A DNA stretch of 64,000 bases, from assembly GCA_037974965.1 (NCBI GenBank), contig JBBPFI010000017.1, forward strand, positions 620,001-684,000, in the 5' to 3' direction. A program made the position numbers and the translations under genes. The notes below the pieces were generated by a model. That model did no database searches. It saw only the letters and a list, made by a program, of their open reading frames with translations, and had not been told where the DNA came from. Position 1 is the first letter of the stretch. Each line of letters begins with the position of its first letter. Positions 1 to 13,400 of the stretch are shown one piece after another. The DNA comes from Dacryopinax spathularia (lineage: Eukaryota; Basidiomycota; Dacrymycetes; Dacrymycetales; Dacrymycetaceae).

Positions 1-178
1 ACCGGCGTTTACGTTTCCACCGCGGATTTTATCGCCGACAGCGTACGTATCAAGCAAAACATTACATCTTCGCCGCTTCCTTCCACCTTAAATGCACAAA
101 GACTACGTGTCAGAAGATTGCCAAAGGCTAAGGGTCAGATGCAAGGAAACAAACCGACACCGAATTTTGCGAAGGGCA

Positions 179-3100
179 ATGATGCGTCGCCGAGAGAAGT
201 GATACGCTGGCTGGGTTTGGTTGGAGGAAACGGTCAGTCTTGAGGCGCCGTCATGCTGGGTAGTTCGCTTGGTTGCTTCTGGATACAGGCTTTCAACAGG
301 CTCTTGATGGTTGTGTACGTGCGCTGCCAGAGCAAGCCTGAGTGTCACGTCCAATAAGGAGCGGAGTTTGCTTGTCATGGCCCTCAGGAGGCAAGTACGC
401 TCGGGAGGCCAGTCCATCGGACAGGCCCCAAGCGACTGCAGGCACACCCCGGCCCTGCGTCTCAGTTTCTGACATGCCCATGGAAGCGCATCAATTGCCT
501 TGGCGAAGCGTTGTTTTCCCCTTTTCGAGCATTCTATGAGCTCTGCACGCGGACACCAAGCATCATCAAGGGGCGTGATTGTCCTGCACGGCGGAGCGCA
601 TGCGGTATGCCACAATCGATTGTGGGAGAGTCTCGATCGTTTGCACGCTGGCTTTAGCATCTCGGCAAGATATCGGATTGGACCGCAGACGAGGCGAAAT
701 CGAGGTGTTACAAGGCCGTCATATCGAGCGTGCGTGGATACAGGTGAGGAGTCAGCAAGAGATAGACAAAGTCGGGTGGCCTGGTTCCTTTATTTGCGGA
801 GCTTGCTTATACGGTTGCATATACGTTTCCCGATTTCGGAGTGTGGACAGCCCGATTGGGAAACCGCGCAGCCAGCGTTTGATCCCCAGACGAGGATCGG
901 AGTATACGTAAGACCCTTCGGATGGTGACATCGCAGAGATCACTGCGGTGAGCACTACTGGGACGTCGGGTAGCGAGCGCGTTTTGTTTGTGGGGATGCC
1001 TGAGACGGGCAAGACGGATGCAGGGGAGACGGTGCCCCAACGCAAGGAGATGATGTGAGACGCTTGTGAATTCGTACCAAAAGACCCGCAAGGCGGTTCA
1101 AGTAGTGATCCCTGGCTTCCCTTGAGAGAGAAACCATGCAAGCGCCCAAACAGAGATGCCAGCAACCGCACCCGTTCTATCCCAAACAGGCAGTTCCGAA
1201 TCCAGACGAACCCCCTTTGACCTTGACCTTGGGGCCTTCTTGCGGTTGCGGGGAGGCGGGGTACGGTGGGCGAAGGAGGGTTGGGGGTAGGGGGCCCGAG
1301 GGGAAGGAGAAGCGTATCGTTGGTAGATTGCAGAGGGCGGGGAAGGGAATGGGTAGTAGAGGAAGTCTGGAAGGTCCTCCATTGCTGGGAGAGCACGAAG
1401 AGCGCTGGACTTGGGTGTTTGGCAGAGGACAGCTTGATAGGCGTTGAGGATGTGGCCGAAGAAGACCAAAGGAGGGATGGGTAGGCGAGGGATGAAAGGG
1501 AGAAGCGAAACACCAGGCTCGGGATACGGAGGGAGGGCAGTGGTAGCCGTGTGAGCCACGGGATGACGTCGAATGGCTGGTTGCTCCTTCTCCTTATCGT
1601 GACCGGTAGTCCACCCTCGGTTCCCGCGACCCCAAACTATTGCCGTACACCCGTCCCTTTCCGTCGATACCGTCCACCACCTCTTGCTCCCTTCGCCCGA
1701 CTTCTCCGCATCCTTGTCCGCCTTCACCAACCCTGTACAGCTCGTGAATTTGAAGTTAGCGCTGGAAGGACCCATAGCCGTCCCTCAACCGTGACCGCAT
1801 CCGCATCCCTCCGACCCTCTTCCCCATCTTCTCCCTTGTCGTCGCGCTCCGGTCTTATCAGGGTTGAGCATACCGAAGAAGGCGTTCAGATGCCGAGCCA
1901 GCAATCTGTCGACAGCTGAGTGGGCCGGGTTCGACATGACGAGCGCGACCAGCCCAGGATAAGGGCGAAGCAGCCGAAAAGGAGACAGTAGTATCGATCA
2001 AGGACTCCCCCGATGCCAAAAAGGATGTTGTGATCGTGCCGTTGTCCTACACCCTCGTCTCTCGTATCGGCAGCGTTCGAGCTGGAAGGGAACGGCGTAC
2101 TCAGTGTAGTTGAGAATGGCGGCCTGTTTCCTCCTCCTCCAGCAACACCACCCCGCTGCCATCTTCTCACGGAAGACTCATGGGTAGTTGCCCTCGCCAC
2201 ACACCTCCATTTCCATTGCTCAGGCGACTTGCTCCAGCTCCTCAATAGCCCATTTTGATCCCCTCTGCACCGAAGGCGGTACGGGTGTGGCGTAGGTTGT
2301 CGGGTTCATCGGCCGTTCTGTGAATGCGAGCAAATCGATGGAGTGGGGTTGATGGCGTTTGGGCTGCAGCGGCAGTGTGGACGTGTTGATGTTGCAAGGG
2401 AGTCGTGTGACTTCTGATAGGAGAGAGGGAGTCGAGTGGAGATGGGGCGATAAGGTCGTTTAAGGTTGTTTCATGGTACTTTCCTCAGAGAGGACTAGGA
2501 AGAGGCGGTGGAAGATGTTGATGGCGAGAGACCTCCGCGTCCGTCGTATGCGCTGAGGGGCGAGATGTGACAGAGCCATGGTGGGATGGTGATTGAGAAT
2601 GAAGGAAGGGGGTCCATCGCGAGTACTCCCTGAGCCTTAATGGAGCAGCAGAGAGGGACATTGGAGGAGCTATTCAGAGGCATTTCCACGTATGATTGGA
2701 AGGTGAAGGAGTGGAGAGTCAATCGTACTGTTGAATGTTGGTCCCTTTCCATTACGACGATAAGGAGTGTCGGCGTTAAGCCTTAGGTCTCGGTCGGTAC
2801 GGCCAACAATACCGAGCAGCAGTTGTCGAAGATCAGAGCATATCCATAGCTCGCTGAAAGTTGTCATCAACCCTCCGGGCTTTCTTTGAGAAATCATCGG
2901 GGCTGGGACGCGTCCGAGTGTCTACTTTGTATGTTTGGGTCTTGTCGGCGTTATGTCTTTTGACTCAATCGGCTCCAATGCCGTGACCTTCGTCATTCGT
3001 GTCAAGAGGACGACAATTGCGGATGAGTGAAGAACCGCACCGGTCCGAGCCGTTTCGGTTCTCATGAGGGCACCAGGTCTTCTGAAAGGGGGAACTGCTT

Positions 3101-3560
3101 CACGATAGGCCGGCTCGAATTTTGGGGTGTACCGTCTGGGGGGACCTGCTTACGGAAGTACGAACATGGTCCCATTATAGCGTGAAGTAGCGAATGATTG
3201 TCAGGTAACAATGTCCCGAGGATATGTAGTCTAACGAACCTAAGGCTTGCGAAGAACAAATACTGATGCACACCGGTCGCCTCTGCTATACAGTTCAAAC
3301 GGAGTTAACAGCTTTTCTAACGCCGAAGCTACCAGTCCGGCGATAAGGAGCCCTCTAAGTTACGGCGATAAGAGCCGTCGGCTTTACCCACAAGAACTTC
3401 AGCACGCTCCGTTTCGACAATGGGAAACAGAGGTGTAGCTGCTTTGTTCTTGACCTGCCGTCAGATGACGTGGATCGATACCTTCGTGGCTGCCAGCCCA
3501 TTTTCGCTGTGTTCCGCGATCTTGGTGTTGGGTTCTTCGCCCATTACTCCTTAACTCCGA
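179..3560. repeat. Repeat family B, left arm of a ~3.4-kb inverted duplication
   Basis: Read in reverse complement, this stretch runs colinearly with 10,440-13,772: the segment near 200-540 pairs with 13,390-13,770, near 1,890-2,240 with 11,770-11,990, near 3,060-3,300 with 10,730-10,940, and near 3,470-3,540 with 10,470-10,530. Identity by eye is roughly 80-85 percent, with many small indels. No frame gives a recognisable protein; the open frames are short, overlap on both strands and do not carry across the two copies. I see no transposase or polymerase motif. I infer an old, non-coding or fully decayed mobile repeat; the family is unidentified. Confidence 0.75.
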
Positions 3561-4077
3561 CTGCTCGTCGGGCGATCGACCTAATCAAGGCATCAGTAGC
3601 AGGGAACGCTGGTAAAGAAGGGCAGCACTCAAGTAAGGTAGAAAGTAAGACGGAAAGCGTAGAAGGCTGAACCAACGCGTGATTGGTGGGATGGAGGCAA
3701 GGGGCAGAATTCAGGATTAAGTTCAGCATTGACAAGCGAGCCGATGTGTCGTTAACGCTCCCGCACTTGCAACCGTCCTGCGTCAGGGCGAGCTTTGAAG
3801 AGGGCCGGAAACCTTTCTGTCCTTTCATCAGCTGGGACCTTGCCTTGTCTGTGCTGAAGGGGAGTTGAGGGTGCCCCCATATCCTTGTTACACATGCGGA
3901 GCAGTTATCGCCGACGACGCAATGGCCCAGTTCATATAGGTTACTTATATGGACGCTACCTTAAGACCGAAGTGTCGGAGTTAGCATCTCTGGATCGTAG
4001 CGAGAAGGCAGTCATCTTTCTTGCGCTGGAATCATGGTAAAGCTGCTTCGTCCCCTACGTGCTGATGTTTTCTGACC

Positions 4078-4440
4078 GGTTCTGAACGGGTTGCTGCGCT
4101 GGCGGCATCGACGTGGCTCGTCGTGTACGCTTTCGGATTGGGACGTGCCCCCTCGGAGTTTAGGTGCGAGCGGCGTTAAGGCTACCCTGCGTCATCTTCT
4201 GGTCGACTGCTGTCAGCATTTCTTCAGCCTGCGGTTTTCTTGTCACCCGCACACTCGCTTTACCTGGTCAACACATCCGAGTCTGGAAAACAATGCCCTA
4301 GTAATCAAAGCCATCGTGTATAACCGGATGCGGCCGACGCTAGACGTGACCACTTCTAAGGCATACCGAAACAAAGTGTACAATCCCAGTGCAGCGCCGG
4401 CCGCTCCATTGCCAGTCAGGAAAGAATGGCACATAGGGTT
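4078..4440. repeat. Direct repeat copy 1 (partner near 8,850-9,140)
   Basis: The stretch beginning with TTCTGACCGGTTCTGA and running to about 4,352 recurs in the same orientation near 8,850-9,140. Shared landmarks are 'gctcgtcgtgtac', 'tcggagttta', 'gagcggcgttaa' and 'gtgagcatttcttcag' (with small changes). It is degenerate and non-coding. It probably belongs to the same set of decayed repeats that fills the first 13.8 kb. Confidence 0.65.
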
Positions 4441-4672
4441 CCATCCGCTTGACTGGGGCTACAGGCATCTGATGCTTTGCAAGTACTGAACGCTGAGACG
4501 GATCGATGGGCATTGGAGCAAGGTGCCGAACTCCCTTGACTCGGCGTGCGGACGAAGAGGCAGGATGCCGGGTCGGAGGCGGTAGTCCAGTGCGGATGAT
4601 CCTTTGCTCTGAGTCCACTGACCCAATATGTATGACTCATGTTGGACCACATGAGTCCTGATATGCGGAAAC

Positions 4673-4684
4673 CGGGATGTGATG
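4673..4684. repeat. 12-bp direct repeat, left flank of the MITE (target duplication)
   Basis: CGGGATGTGATG abuts the left inverted terminus of the 479-bp element and recurs exactly at its right edge. This is the expected footprint of insertion by a cut-and-paste transposase. Twelve bases is long for most DNA transposon families, so a few of these bases may be chance or part of the target preference. Confidence 0.8.
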
Positions 4685-5163
4685 AGCGAACGACTCCGAT
4701 GCCCACATTTGACGCGAGTAATTGCTCGGATGCCCACGACCCTTAAAGTTGCTCCAATGCCCCACGGCTCATAAGGGTATTTTTGCGCCCATAGGGCCCT
4801 TAAACACTAAAGAACAAAGTCCAAAACCTTAATTGGAGAATGTTTTGGCCATTACAGGCACTTAAAAATAGCATATTACAAGCACAGCCACGATTTTGGT
4901 AGGAAATGCCCCTTCCCTTGACATAATTAAGTCTTGCTCTTTGGTGCCAAAACTGGTGGCCCAGATACATTGCTCAAGTCATTTCTGATAGATAATTTTT
5001 ATTTTGCAGATAGTAGCACACAGGGCCGGGATGGGTTTTTCAGGGGAGAGAAAGAGAACTTAAAGTAATGTGCGACGCGCGACGCGTCGTTTCGTGGGCA
5101 TCCGAGCTCCCGTGGGCATCCGAGTTCATCCCGCGTAAAAGGTGGGCATCGGAGTCGTTCGCT
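4685..5163. mobile_element. MITE-like non-autonomous DNA transposon, 479 bp
   Basis: The two ends are perfect 22-bp inverted repeats: the left begins AGCGAACGACTCCGATGC at 4,685 and the right ends with its reverse complement at 5,163. Inside the termini the motif TCGGATGCCCAC recurs: once more on the left near 4,726 and twice on the right near 5,092 and 5,112. The homology between the ends continues imperfectly for about 60 bp. The interior (about 4,750-5,070) is clearly AT-richer than the surroundings and has no open frame. A 12-bp direct repeat flanks it. The intact termini and direct repeat say it is younger than the decayed repeats around it. The superfamily is not assigned; a Mutator-like source is one possibility because of the long direct repeat. 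Confidence 0.82.
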
Positions 5164-5175
5164 CGGGATGTGATG
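5164..5175. repeat. 12-bp direct repeat, right flank of the MITE
   Basis: Exact second copy of CGGGATGTGATG directly after the right inverted terminus, matching 4,673-4,684. Confidence 0.8.
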
Positions 5176-5879
5176 GGCGGGCAGGACAACGGTTGTGTCG
5201 GCACAGGCCTTGATTTGCTGGAATCGGAGTCGCTTTGCTTCCTTGCATTTGACCCTTAGCCTTCAGCAAGCGTCTGACCGGTAGTCGTTGTGCATTTCAG
5301 GTGGAAGGAAGCGGCAAAATTGTAATGTTTTGCTTGATACGTATGCTGTCGGCGATAAAAGTCCCCGGTGGGACCGTGAACGCCGCTTCGATCGGAACAT
5401 GCTCGGCCCGATCAGAAAGGACTCAGGAACCATCACAGCCGTGCCCTTGTTCCCTTCCAACCATCAGCACGTACGTGGTAGCCCCGGACTGACAAGCTAA
5501 AATCACAATAACGACGAATCAGTTCTTTTGTCAACGTCGGACTTTAGTTGTTGGCTTTGGTGTTACGGCGCAAACAAGCCACAAGTTTGGTGATGTGCTT
5601 TCCACCCGTAACTCTAAGGTTTGCGAACTTCAGGCCAGGGGTTACTTCCGCAATGTCCCCCAATTCTGCAATGGCGCCCACCGCTAACGATAAGTAAACC
5701 TCATGGCGGCCGCGTCAATCTTGTCGGTGATAGGCAATCATGGGTAGAAAAGAACACGAAGGTTCAGGAAGACGAATCAGGGTGGTTGGCGACTTTCATT
5801 GTATGGACGCTACACATTCAAAGGCACGTCTACACCAGCTGGGTCCCAATGGAAGCGCAGAGTGCCGGATTTTGGTGTG
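5176..5879. other. Gene-free stretch between the MITE and the third family-B copy
   Basis: No convincing gene, RNA gene or intact repeat end was seen. Short open frames on both strands overlap each other and lack recognisable domains. Confidence 0.5.
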
Positions 5880-7960
5880 CTAAAGCCGACTGCTATTAAC
5901 GCCGCATCAGCTCGAATGCGCTATCTCCGGAGGAGTAGCTTCGGCGTTAGCCAAGCTCTTAACTCCGTCTGAAGCGCCGAGTGTGCTAAGGAGAAATGGG
6001 ATGCTTGCATCGTCTTTGCTCGTGGTCTGGTAAGATTGTTGACAGGGCCTTTCGCAGGAGTTGAATCGCCGGCACCACGCTCTGGTACAAGGGCTGAAGG
6101 CTGGTGATCAGTAAACAGATGGCTCCCGGCGCTTCTTGACATACTTTTGTTGATCGGCATGGCTTCACCGGGATTCATTGCTGTTAGAAGGATTAGACAT
6201 CATGATAAACTTCAACTGGGGCGTCCTGAAGCACAAGGGCGCGGGTACTTGTTACACCGTTCACTTACCGAGCAAAAAACGGCGTTAACTGTAACCACCA
6301 GGCTAAACGCCGACCAAGTAGTCTACTTACAAAATACTAGTTCTCTATGGGCTGCCCTCCTCAAATTCGGATTCACGGCAAGCCCATGCCATGGCCTAAA
6401 CTCCATAGAAAGCGTGACCATCTTCGTACAGCAGTATTGTCGCAGGTCCAATTTCGGTCGAAGCCGAAACTTACGGATTAAAGCCGACCTCCTTATAGCC
6501 GTGCCAGGTAGGGGACCAACAGTCGAACAAGGCATAAGTACCGCACTTCATAGAAGCCGACTTTCCAACAATGAGCCAATGATCTCCCGCATACTTCCAC
6601 AGCAGTCTCAACCCTCTCTTGAATAGCCCTCTACTTGCCCTCACAGAGGAGACCTGACTGCTCACAATGGACCCCCTCCTGTCTATCACCATTCCACCCT
6701 CACTCTCCCACCCCACGCCACTGAGCGCACAAAGTGTCCACAATCGTCTCCTCATACCAGCAACCCGCTCTACCTCTCCTATTCACCCCCAGGACAATCG
6801 ACAGACAACGTCTGACGCCTCATCAATCCATCCCTTACTCCCTCTCTCCCACCATCAGTAGTCACACGACACCTCCCAACACCCATGCGACCTGCAGGCC
6901 GTCACCAGCATACAGCGACCAATTCCAACTTGGCGCATTTGCTCGCATTTGTACAGCCGCTGCCAGCTCTCTCAACACCATCTGGTGCATCCGTCCCGCT
7001 TCAACCTTCAGGAGGTCCAAATGCGCTACAGGAACCGGAACGGCTTGCGCAACCAGTCGGCTTGGAGGTGTTCAGCAAGAGGGAGCTCCGAATCAGTCCG
7101 ATGTGAGAGGGCGCTGCTGGAGGTGGTGGTGGCACTGGATAAGCGGGAGATGGCTCGCCATTCGCTACGACATGAAGTGCGCCGAAACGTGGACATGATC
7201 AAGATTGCCGAGGATCTGCAAGTCTTTCAGCATTGGTTTCAGCATCTGCGGTGTGTTCAGGGACTTGCGAAACGGGACGAGGATGCCAAGTCGAGCGAGG
7301 AGAGCAAGAGATCGTAAATGGTGTTGTGCAAGGTCCGTAGAGAGCTGGAGAGCCGCATCCAATGCATGTGCGGGACACAGACAGAGGGTGAATTGCCGGA
7401 TATGAAAATTGAGGACGTGGAGGAGTACAATATGGAGAACGATCGACAAGGCGAGGGGAAACCATGCGGCACTTGGCCCTCTTGCACTGCACTCCCCAAG
7501 CCTGATATTCATACTCTCTGTCTCCCTTGCTGCATACCTCATCCTCTTCCGTCGCCAATCCATTGCCTCGCTCCTTCTCATTCTTGTTGAAGCCTGCACT
7601 AGCGCATCCAAATTCACCCCCTTACCTACCCATCCATGCATCGACGACCTCCCAGACTCCCTGCTCCCCCCTCTGAAGAACACCGCTATCATCAAGCACC
7701 CCATTCCCCACGCCCACGCCCCACGCCCCATTCCCCACTCCTTCCCCCAACTCTCCTTTCCCCACCCCCTGGCTCGACCTACACTGCAGGAAGGCGAATT
7801 CTGTATTTGAGGGGTTGTCATTGGAGTATGCGATTTTGCCCGCTTGCCGGGGTGCCGACGGGGGAGGGGTTCCGGGTACTGGGAGACCGGGGAGGGTACA
7901 GGAATAAGGATGGGTTCAGGAGGAGGTAGTCAGACGAGGAAGTGGGTTGCGCTGTGGTAC
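5880..7960. repeat. Repeat family B, partial third copy
   Basis: Pieces of this interval match the right arm (10.44-13.77 kb) in the same orientation. The block near 5,930-5,985 (gtagcttcggcgttag, then agctcttaactccgt) matches 10,670-10,720. The block near 6,660-6,800 resembles the reverse complement of 10,170-10,290. The block near 7,080-7,130 (agtccgatgtgagagg) matches 11,760-11,790. The copy is patchy, with gaps and rearrangements, and no protein can be read through it. Limits are approximate. Confidence 0.5.
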
Positions 7961-8849
7961 GTCGATCCGATTCCTCAGTTTAAGTCTACCTTCTTCCTAC
8001 ACCCTGCTGAATGCGCTCATTGGCATAATTCCTCTTTCTCAAGCTGCTGAATTGCTGATTCAATTGGCGTCTAACGTATTCTGTAGTTGAGCGCTCGTCT
8101 GACCGCCACACCGACATACACCTGGCGCACACACGTCCTGAACAAGCGCTGAAAGACCCGCAAGGTCACCTTTTGTCCCCTTCCCGGGCCCCATTCCAAG
8201 ACAATGATTTTCAGCACGTCGGTATGCCAGTTCACCACACCGCTGAGAGTCGAGGTGATCGGAAGAGAGTGCTGGAGAGCTGCCGGCCGTCACTGTGTGC
8301 CTATCACTCTGGTTCTTGCCCGCGTCCTCTCTTGAGCACAGCCAATAGTCAGTCCGAAACAAAGTGGAACTTTGGAAGTCAAAGGCGGGACAGGAGAAGT
8401 GGCCGTGTTTACCTTCATTTGATAAGTCGAACGACAAGTCCTTTGTATCAAGCGCGCGAACCATCGATGGGGTGAAGGCATCGATTGCAGGGATGACCGA
8501 GTGTAGTGATGTGCCGCTTAGCGGGGACTCCTGGATGGTGCCTGTCGTTCGTGCCAGGGAGGGCGTCTTGGTGGCATGGGCCAAACCAACCGCCACCGAA
8601 GCAATGGATGAGCTGCCAGAAAACTATAAGAAGAAGGGTGCAGCATTGAAGCGCCGGCCAAATGGGTAAGCTTCCTTGTCGCCTCTGCACGTATGTTTTC
8701 TGACAGGCTCTTATAGGTTGTTTTAGCTCTGGCACCCTTAAGACCGAACCATCGGAGGTAGCACATCTTGATCATAGCAAGAAGGTAGTCACCCATGATG
8801 CGCTGGAACGATGGTAAAGCTGCTTCATCGCCCATGCACTGAGGTTCTC

Positions 8850-9140
8850 GGACCGGTTTTGATAGGGCTGTGTCGCTGGTGGCCGCGAGCTGTTGCTCGT
8901 CGTGTACTCTTTCGGATTTAGCCGAAGCCTACTCGGAGTTTAGCGTCGAGCGGCGTTAACGGAACCGTGATTGCCTCATCTTTTGGTCGACCTGCTGTGA
9001 GCATTTCTTCAGCTTGGGATCTCTCTCGTCCCCTGCAAAATTCCTTTGCCTCTTCACCACATTCCCGAGTCTGGAACAACGCTTTAGTGATGAAAGGCAT
9101 GGTTCATAACCCCATGCGGCCGAGGATACATTTCACCACG
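8850..9140. repeat. Direct repeat copy 2 (partner 4,078-4,352)
   Basis: Same orientation and same order of landmarks as 4,078-4,352, with perhaps 75 percent identity and several indels. Non-coding. The DNA from here to about 10,440 shows no gene; it contains further degenerate fragments and CT/GA-rich stretches. Confidence 0.6.
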
Positions 9141-10439
9141 CTCAGAGAATGGAGGTACGGCATGGGGAGAGGCATGAGGATTGAGTTATGCTCAATCGGC
9201 ATTGGTACTCCTTCTCCTTCTCCTGGTCGATCGTCTTCTATGTCCTCCTCCTCCACATCTGACGATCCACCCTGTTTCCATGACCTGCATACCCGCTCCA
9301 TGCGCCCCTCCCATGTGACAGTAACTCCTGCCCAGCGCGGTCCACCACCTCTTCCACCGCTCTCCACGCTCGATCTCCGCCCATTGTCATGTCCGTTCAC
9401 CAACCCTTGTGCAACACAGCAGATACCCCAGCCGGCGGTGGAAGACCGGCGGTGCTCGGTGCACTTGATTGAGTCACGTAGCTTGGGTCTTCCCCTTCCT
9501 CCTCTCCTCCTCAGGTAGTGGCGCCAGCCCGCTCGTAGGTAAGCGTCGCGCATGCTTGCGCTCATGCGTCGGGAGAGCAGTTGATCTAGGCTGGCGTTGG
9601 CGGCTGTGATGTGACGATGGCAAACAGTCTTGGGCCGGGTGATACAGTGGAGAACAACACGATAAGATGGATCAAGGACACCATTGCACACCGCAGGATC
9701 ATTTCACGCATAGACGTCTATCTGGATGCCTCACCCCTCCCGCCAGCAATTGCACCAGACGGAAACGACACTTGGTTACATTGGGAAGGGTGTCCATCAC
9801 CTTACCCTCCTGCTCCTTCGCACTTCGACCGCCGCTCCGTTCCAACATCCGGCTTGTGAGCAGATTGCTCTGGCTAAAGACGTTCATCCCCGCTATTGAA
9901 GCTCCGCGCTCCAGCACGACGGTAGCTCAGTTTGACCTTCTTGAAGGAGGAAAGATTTAGAAATATGGTGCAGGGGTGGCCGAGAGCAGCGGAGAGATCT
10001 TGGAGGGGGGGCGTAGGTGCCACCGGTCCCCATTTCGCTGGCGGCAATGAGCGTGGCATGATGATTTTGGTTTTGGCAGGCATGGTTGATGGGAGAGAGG
10101 GTGGAGTAGTGTTGGGTTGATGAGATCGTTCGAAGTCGTGTCATTGTATTCACCGGATAGGGGAACGGGAATATGGGTGGCGGAGGGAGTGGTTGGTATG
10201 ATGAGAGGACTGGGGATACTTCGTGTGCGCCGAAAGGCGGGAGGTGGGAGAGTGACGGTGTGGTAATCGACAGCGAAGGACGGGGATCCATTGCAAGTAT
10301 TCAGTGAGGCTCTCACAAGAAAGTAGAAAGTGCTTCTAAGAGCGGCTTCCGAATGCGGCCGAGGTATAGAGGAGATTATTGGCCCCTCATTGGGTGGTCA
10401 GCCTGAATGAATTGCAGTAACATACTAACACTGACGACC

Positions 10440-13400
10440 AGTCGGCGATAAGGATGTCATGAGCGTAGAAACCAACACCAAGGTTGCGGAACACAGCGAA
10501 AATGGGTTCGCAGCCGCGAAGATATCGATCCAAGTTATCTGAAGGCAGGTCAAGATCAAAGCAGCTACACCTGTGTTTCTCGTTGCGGAAACGGAGCATG
10601 CTGAAATTCTTCTGGTAAAGCCGACTGCCGTTCGGGTCGTAACCCAGCGGGCTCCATTATCGCCGGACTGGTAGCTTCGGCGTTAGGAAAGCTCTTAACT
10701 CCGTTTGAACTGTACAGTAGAAGCGCCCCGGTGTGCACCAGCATTCGTTCTTCGCAAGCCTTAGGTTCGCTAGAGTAGATATTCTCGGGACACTGTTACC
10801 TGACAATGATTCGCTACTTCACGCTAGAATGGGACAATGTTCGTACTTTTGTAAGCAGATCCCCGCAGACGCTACACCCCAAAGTTCGAGCCGACCTTTC
10901 GTGCAGCAGTTCCTCCTTTCAGAAGACCTGGTGCCCTCATGAGAACACATCGGACCGATGAGGGTGTTCGCTCATCTGCAATTGTCGTCCTCTTAACAGG
11001 AATGAAGAAGGTCACGACATTAAAGCCGATTGACTCCAGAGACATAACGCCGACAAGACCCAAACATACAAAGTGGACACTCGGACGCTTCCCAGCCCGA
11101 GTAACTTCTCAAAGAACGCTAGGTGGGTCGACGATGACCTCCACTGCGCTGAAGATAAGCTCTGAATTTGGACAACTGCTCCTATTGCCGGCTGACCGTG
11201 AACTAGTGATTATCGCCGACACTCCTTATCGCCGTGCTCGAAAGGGACGGTACAATACAGTAGACTCTCCACTCCTTCACCTTTCAATCATACGCGGAAA
11301 TGCCTCTTGTCCCTCTGTGCTGCCTCTCTTAAGCCTGAGGGAGTACTCGCAATTGATCTCCTTCCTGCATCCTCAATTACCATCCCACGATCGCGCTCCC
11401 ATCCCCCGCCCCTTAGCGCATACGATGTACCCACAGGTCTCTCGCCCTATCAACAACTGCCACCGCCTCTCCCTAGTCCTCTTTGAGAAAGTACCAAGGA
11501 CGAGCTTGAACGACCTTATCGCCCCATCTCCACTCCACTCCCTCTCAAGATCAACACATCCGCGCCTTCGCCGCAGCACAAACGCCACCAACCCCACTTC
11601 CATCGCTTTGCTCGCGTTCACAGAACGGCCGATGACCCCGACAACATACGACACACCCGTACCGCCTTCGGTGCAGAGATGATCGAAATGGTCCATTCAG
11701 GCTCTGGAGCAACTCGCCCGAGTAGGAGACCCAGAGGGCTTAGCGAGAGCGAGCTGCGTACGAGTCAGACGTGAGAAGATGGCGGCAGGGTGGTGTTGCT
11801 GAAGGAGCCGCCCACAACTTGACAGTCTCAACCACCTCGAGTGCGCCGTTCCCTTCCAACCGGAACGCTGCCGATACGAGAGACGAGGGTATAGGAGAGG
11901 AGCACGAGCACAATATCCTTCTTGGCGCCGGGGGAGACTTCGATCGATACTACTGTCTCCTTCTCGGCTGCTTCGCCTTGTCCTGAACTCGCTCGTCACG
12001 CCAAACCCGGACTACCCAACACTCGACACTGTTGGCTCGGCATGTGAACGCGTTCTTCAGCATGCTCGCCCCCGCCAAGACCGGCGGCGCGACGAGGAGG
12101 GAGAAGAGGAGCACAAGGATCCGACGGATGTGAATACGATCAAGAGTGGGGAACATCTGCATCTCTGCCAGCCCTGGATTGAACATCTACAATCTGTACG
12201 GGCTTTGATGAATACGGACAACAATGAGGGCAGGTCGAGAAAGGAAAGTAAGAGGTGTTGAGCGGGGTCTCTACCGGACGGGGTCGGCGTACGCAACGGG
12301 TGCGGCGCTGGCAGCCGGAGGATGAATCACAGATATGGAGAACGGGGACGCGGACGAGTTGACCATCCGAACGAAGCTCAATCGGTATCGCTCGACGTCA
12401 TTTCATCGTTTACTCCTCTCCTGCAACCCTACTGGCACTCATTTCGCCTGTCATCCTTACTCTCCCTCTATCCCCGTGCATACCTTTCCCTCCTCCGGCA
12501 CTCCTGCACGCCCTCATCACCAGACCGGCCTCCACTGCCACTATATCCAAAGCCGCAGGTGCACTTACACTCGTCAGCGACGGATGACCCTCCGAGGCAT
12601 CCTCCTCTCCACTTCTTCCGCCGCCCCTTCAGTAGCCAACGAGCCACCCTTTCCCTCCTCCCCGCGTCGTATCCACATACCTCATTCCCCGACTCCGGTT
12701 CGACATCGCCACAGCCGGAAGGCAACTTCCCGAGATCAAGACAGTCATTGAAGTTTGCGTTTCGAGGCACCTGTTTCGCTCAGGATGGGGCGGTAGCGGG
12801 CATCTTCCTTCCGGTTCCTGGATGCTTTCTCTTGTGAGGCAAGAATTACTGCTCGAGCCGCCTTGCGAGCCTTGCCACGTCATCTGTTTGCGTTGAGGCG
12901 CCGTCTCCCCTGCCCTCCTCCGCCCCGTTTCAGGTATCCCCACAAGCGAAACGTGCTGGCTACCTTGCGCTCCCCTATTGCCCACTGCAGTCACGCTTGC
13001 AATGTCACCTTCCAGAGGATCTCATGTATACTTCGACCATCTACCGGGCCGAACCACCTGCGCACTCTACGCTTCCATATCGAGTATCCGACCCTTCCAA
13101 GATGGGAGCCTATACGGGCCCATCTCGAACAAGCGCCCCAAAAGCAGGAATCGAGTTACTCGACTTCGTCTGCCTGTCCTGACCACTAGCTGATCCCTAA
13201 ATCCCTCAATGTACACTGAAGCTAACGGACTTGGAACATTTCGATTTCACCTTGTCTGCGGTCCACTCGTCCGATACCTTGCCGGCCTGTCAAAGCCTGG
13301 GTACGTACAATCGATACTCTCCCACAATCGATTATGGAATACCGCACGCGCTCTCCTGTGCAGGAGGGTCACGCCCAGTGATGATGCTTGGTGTTCACAT

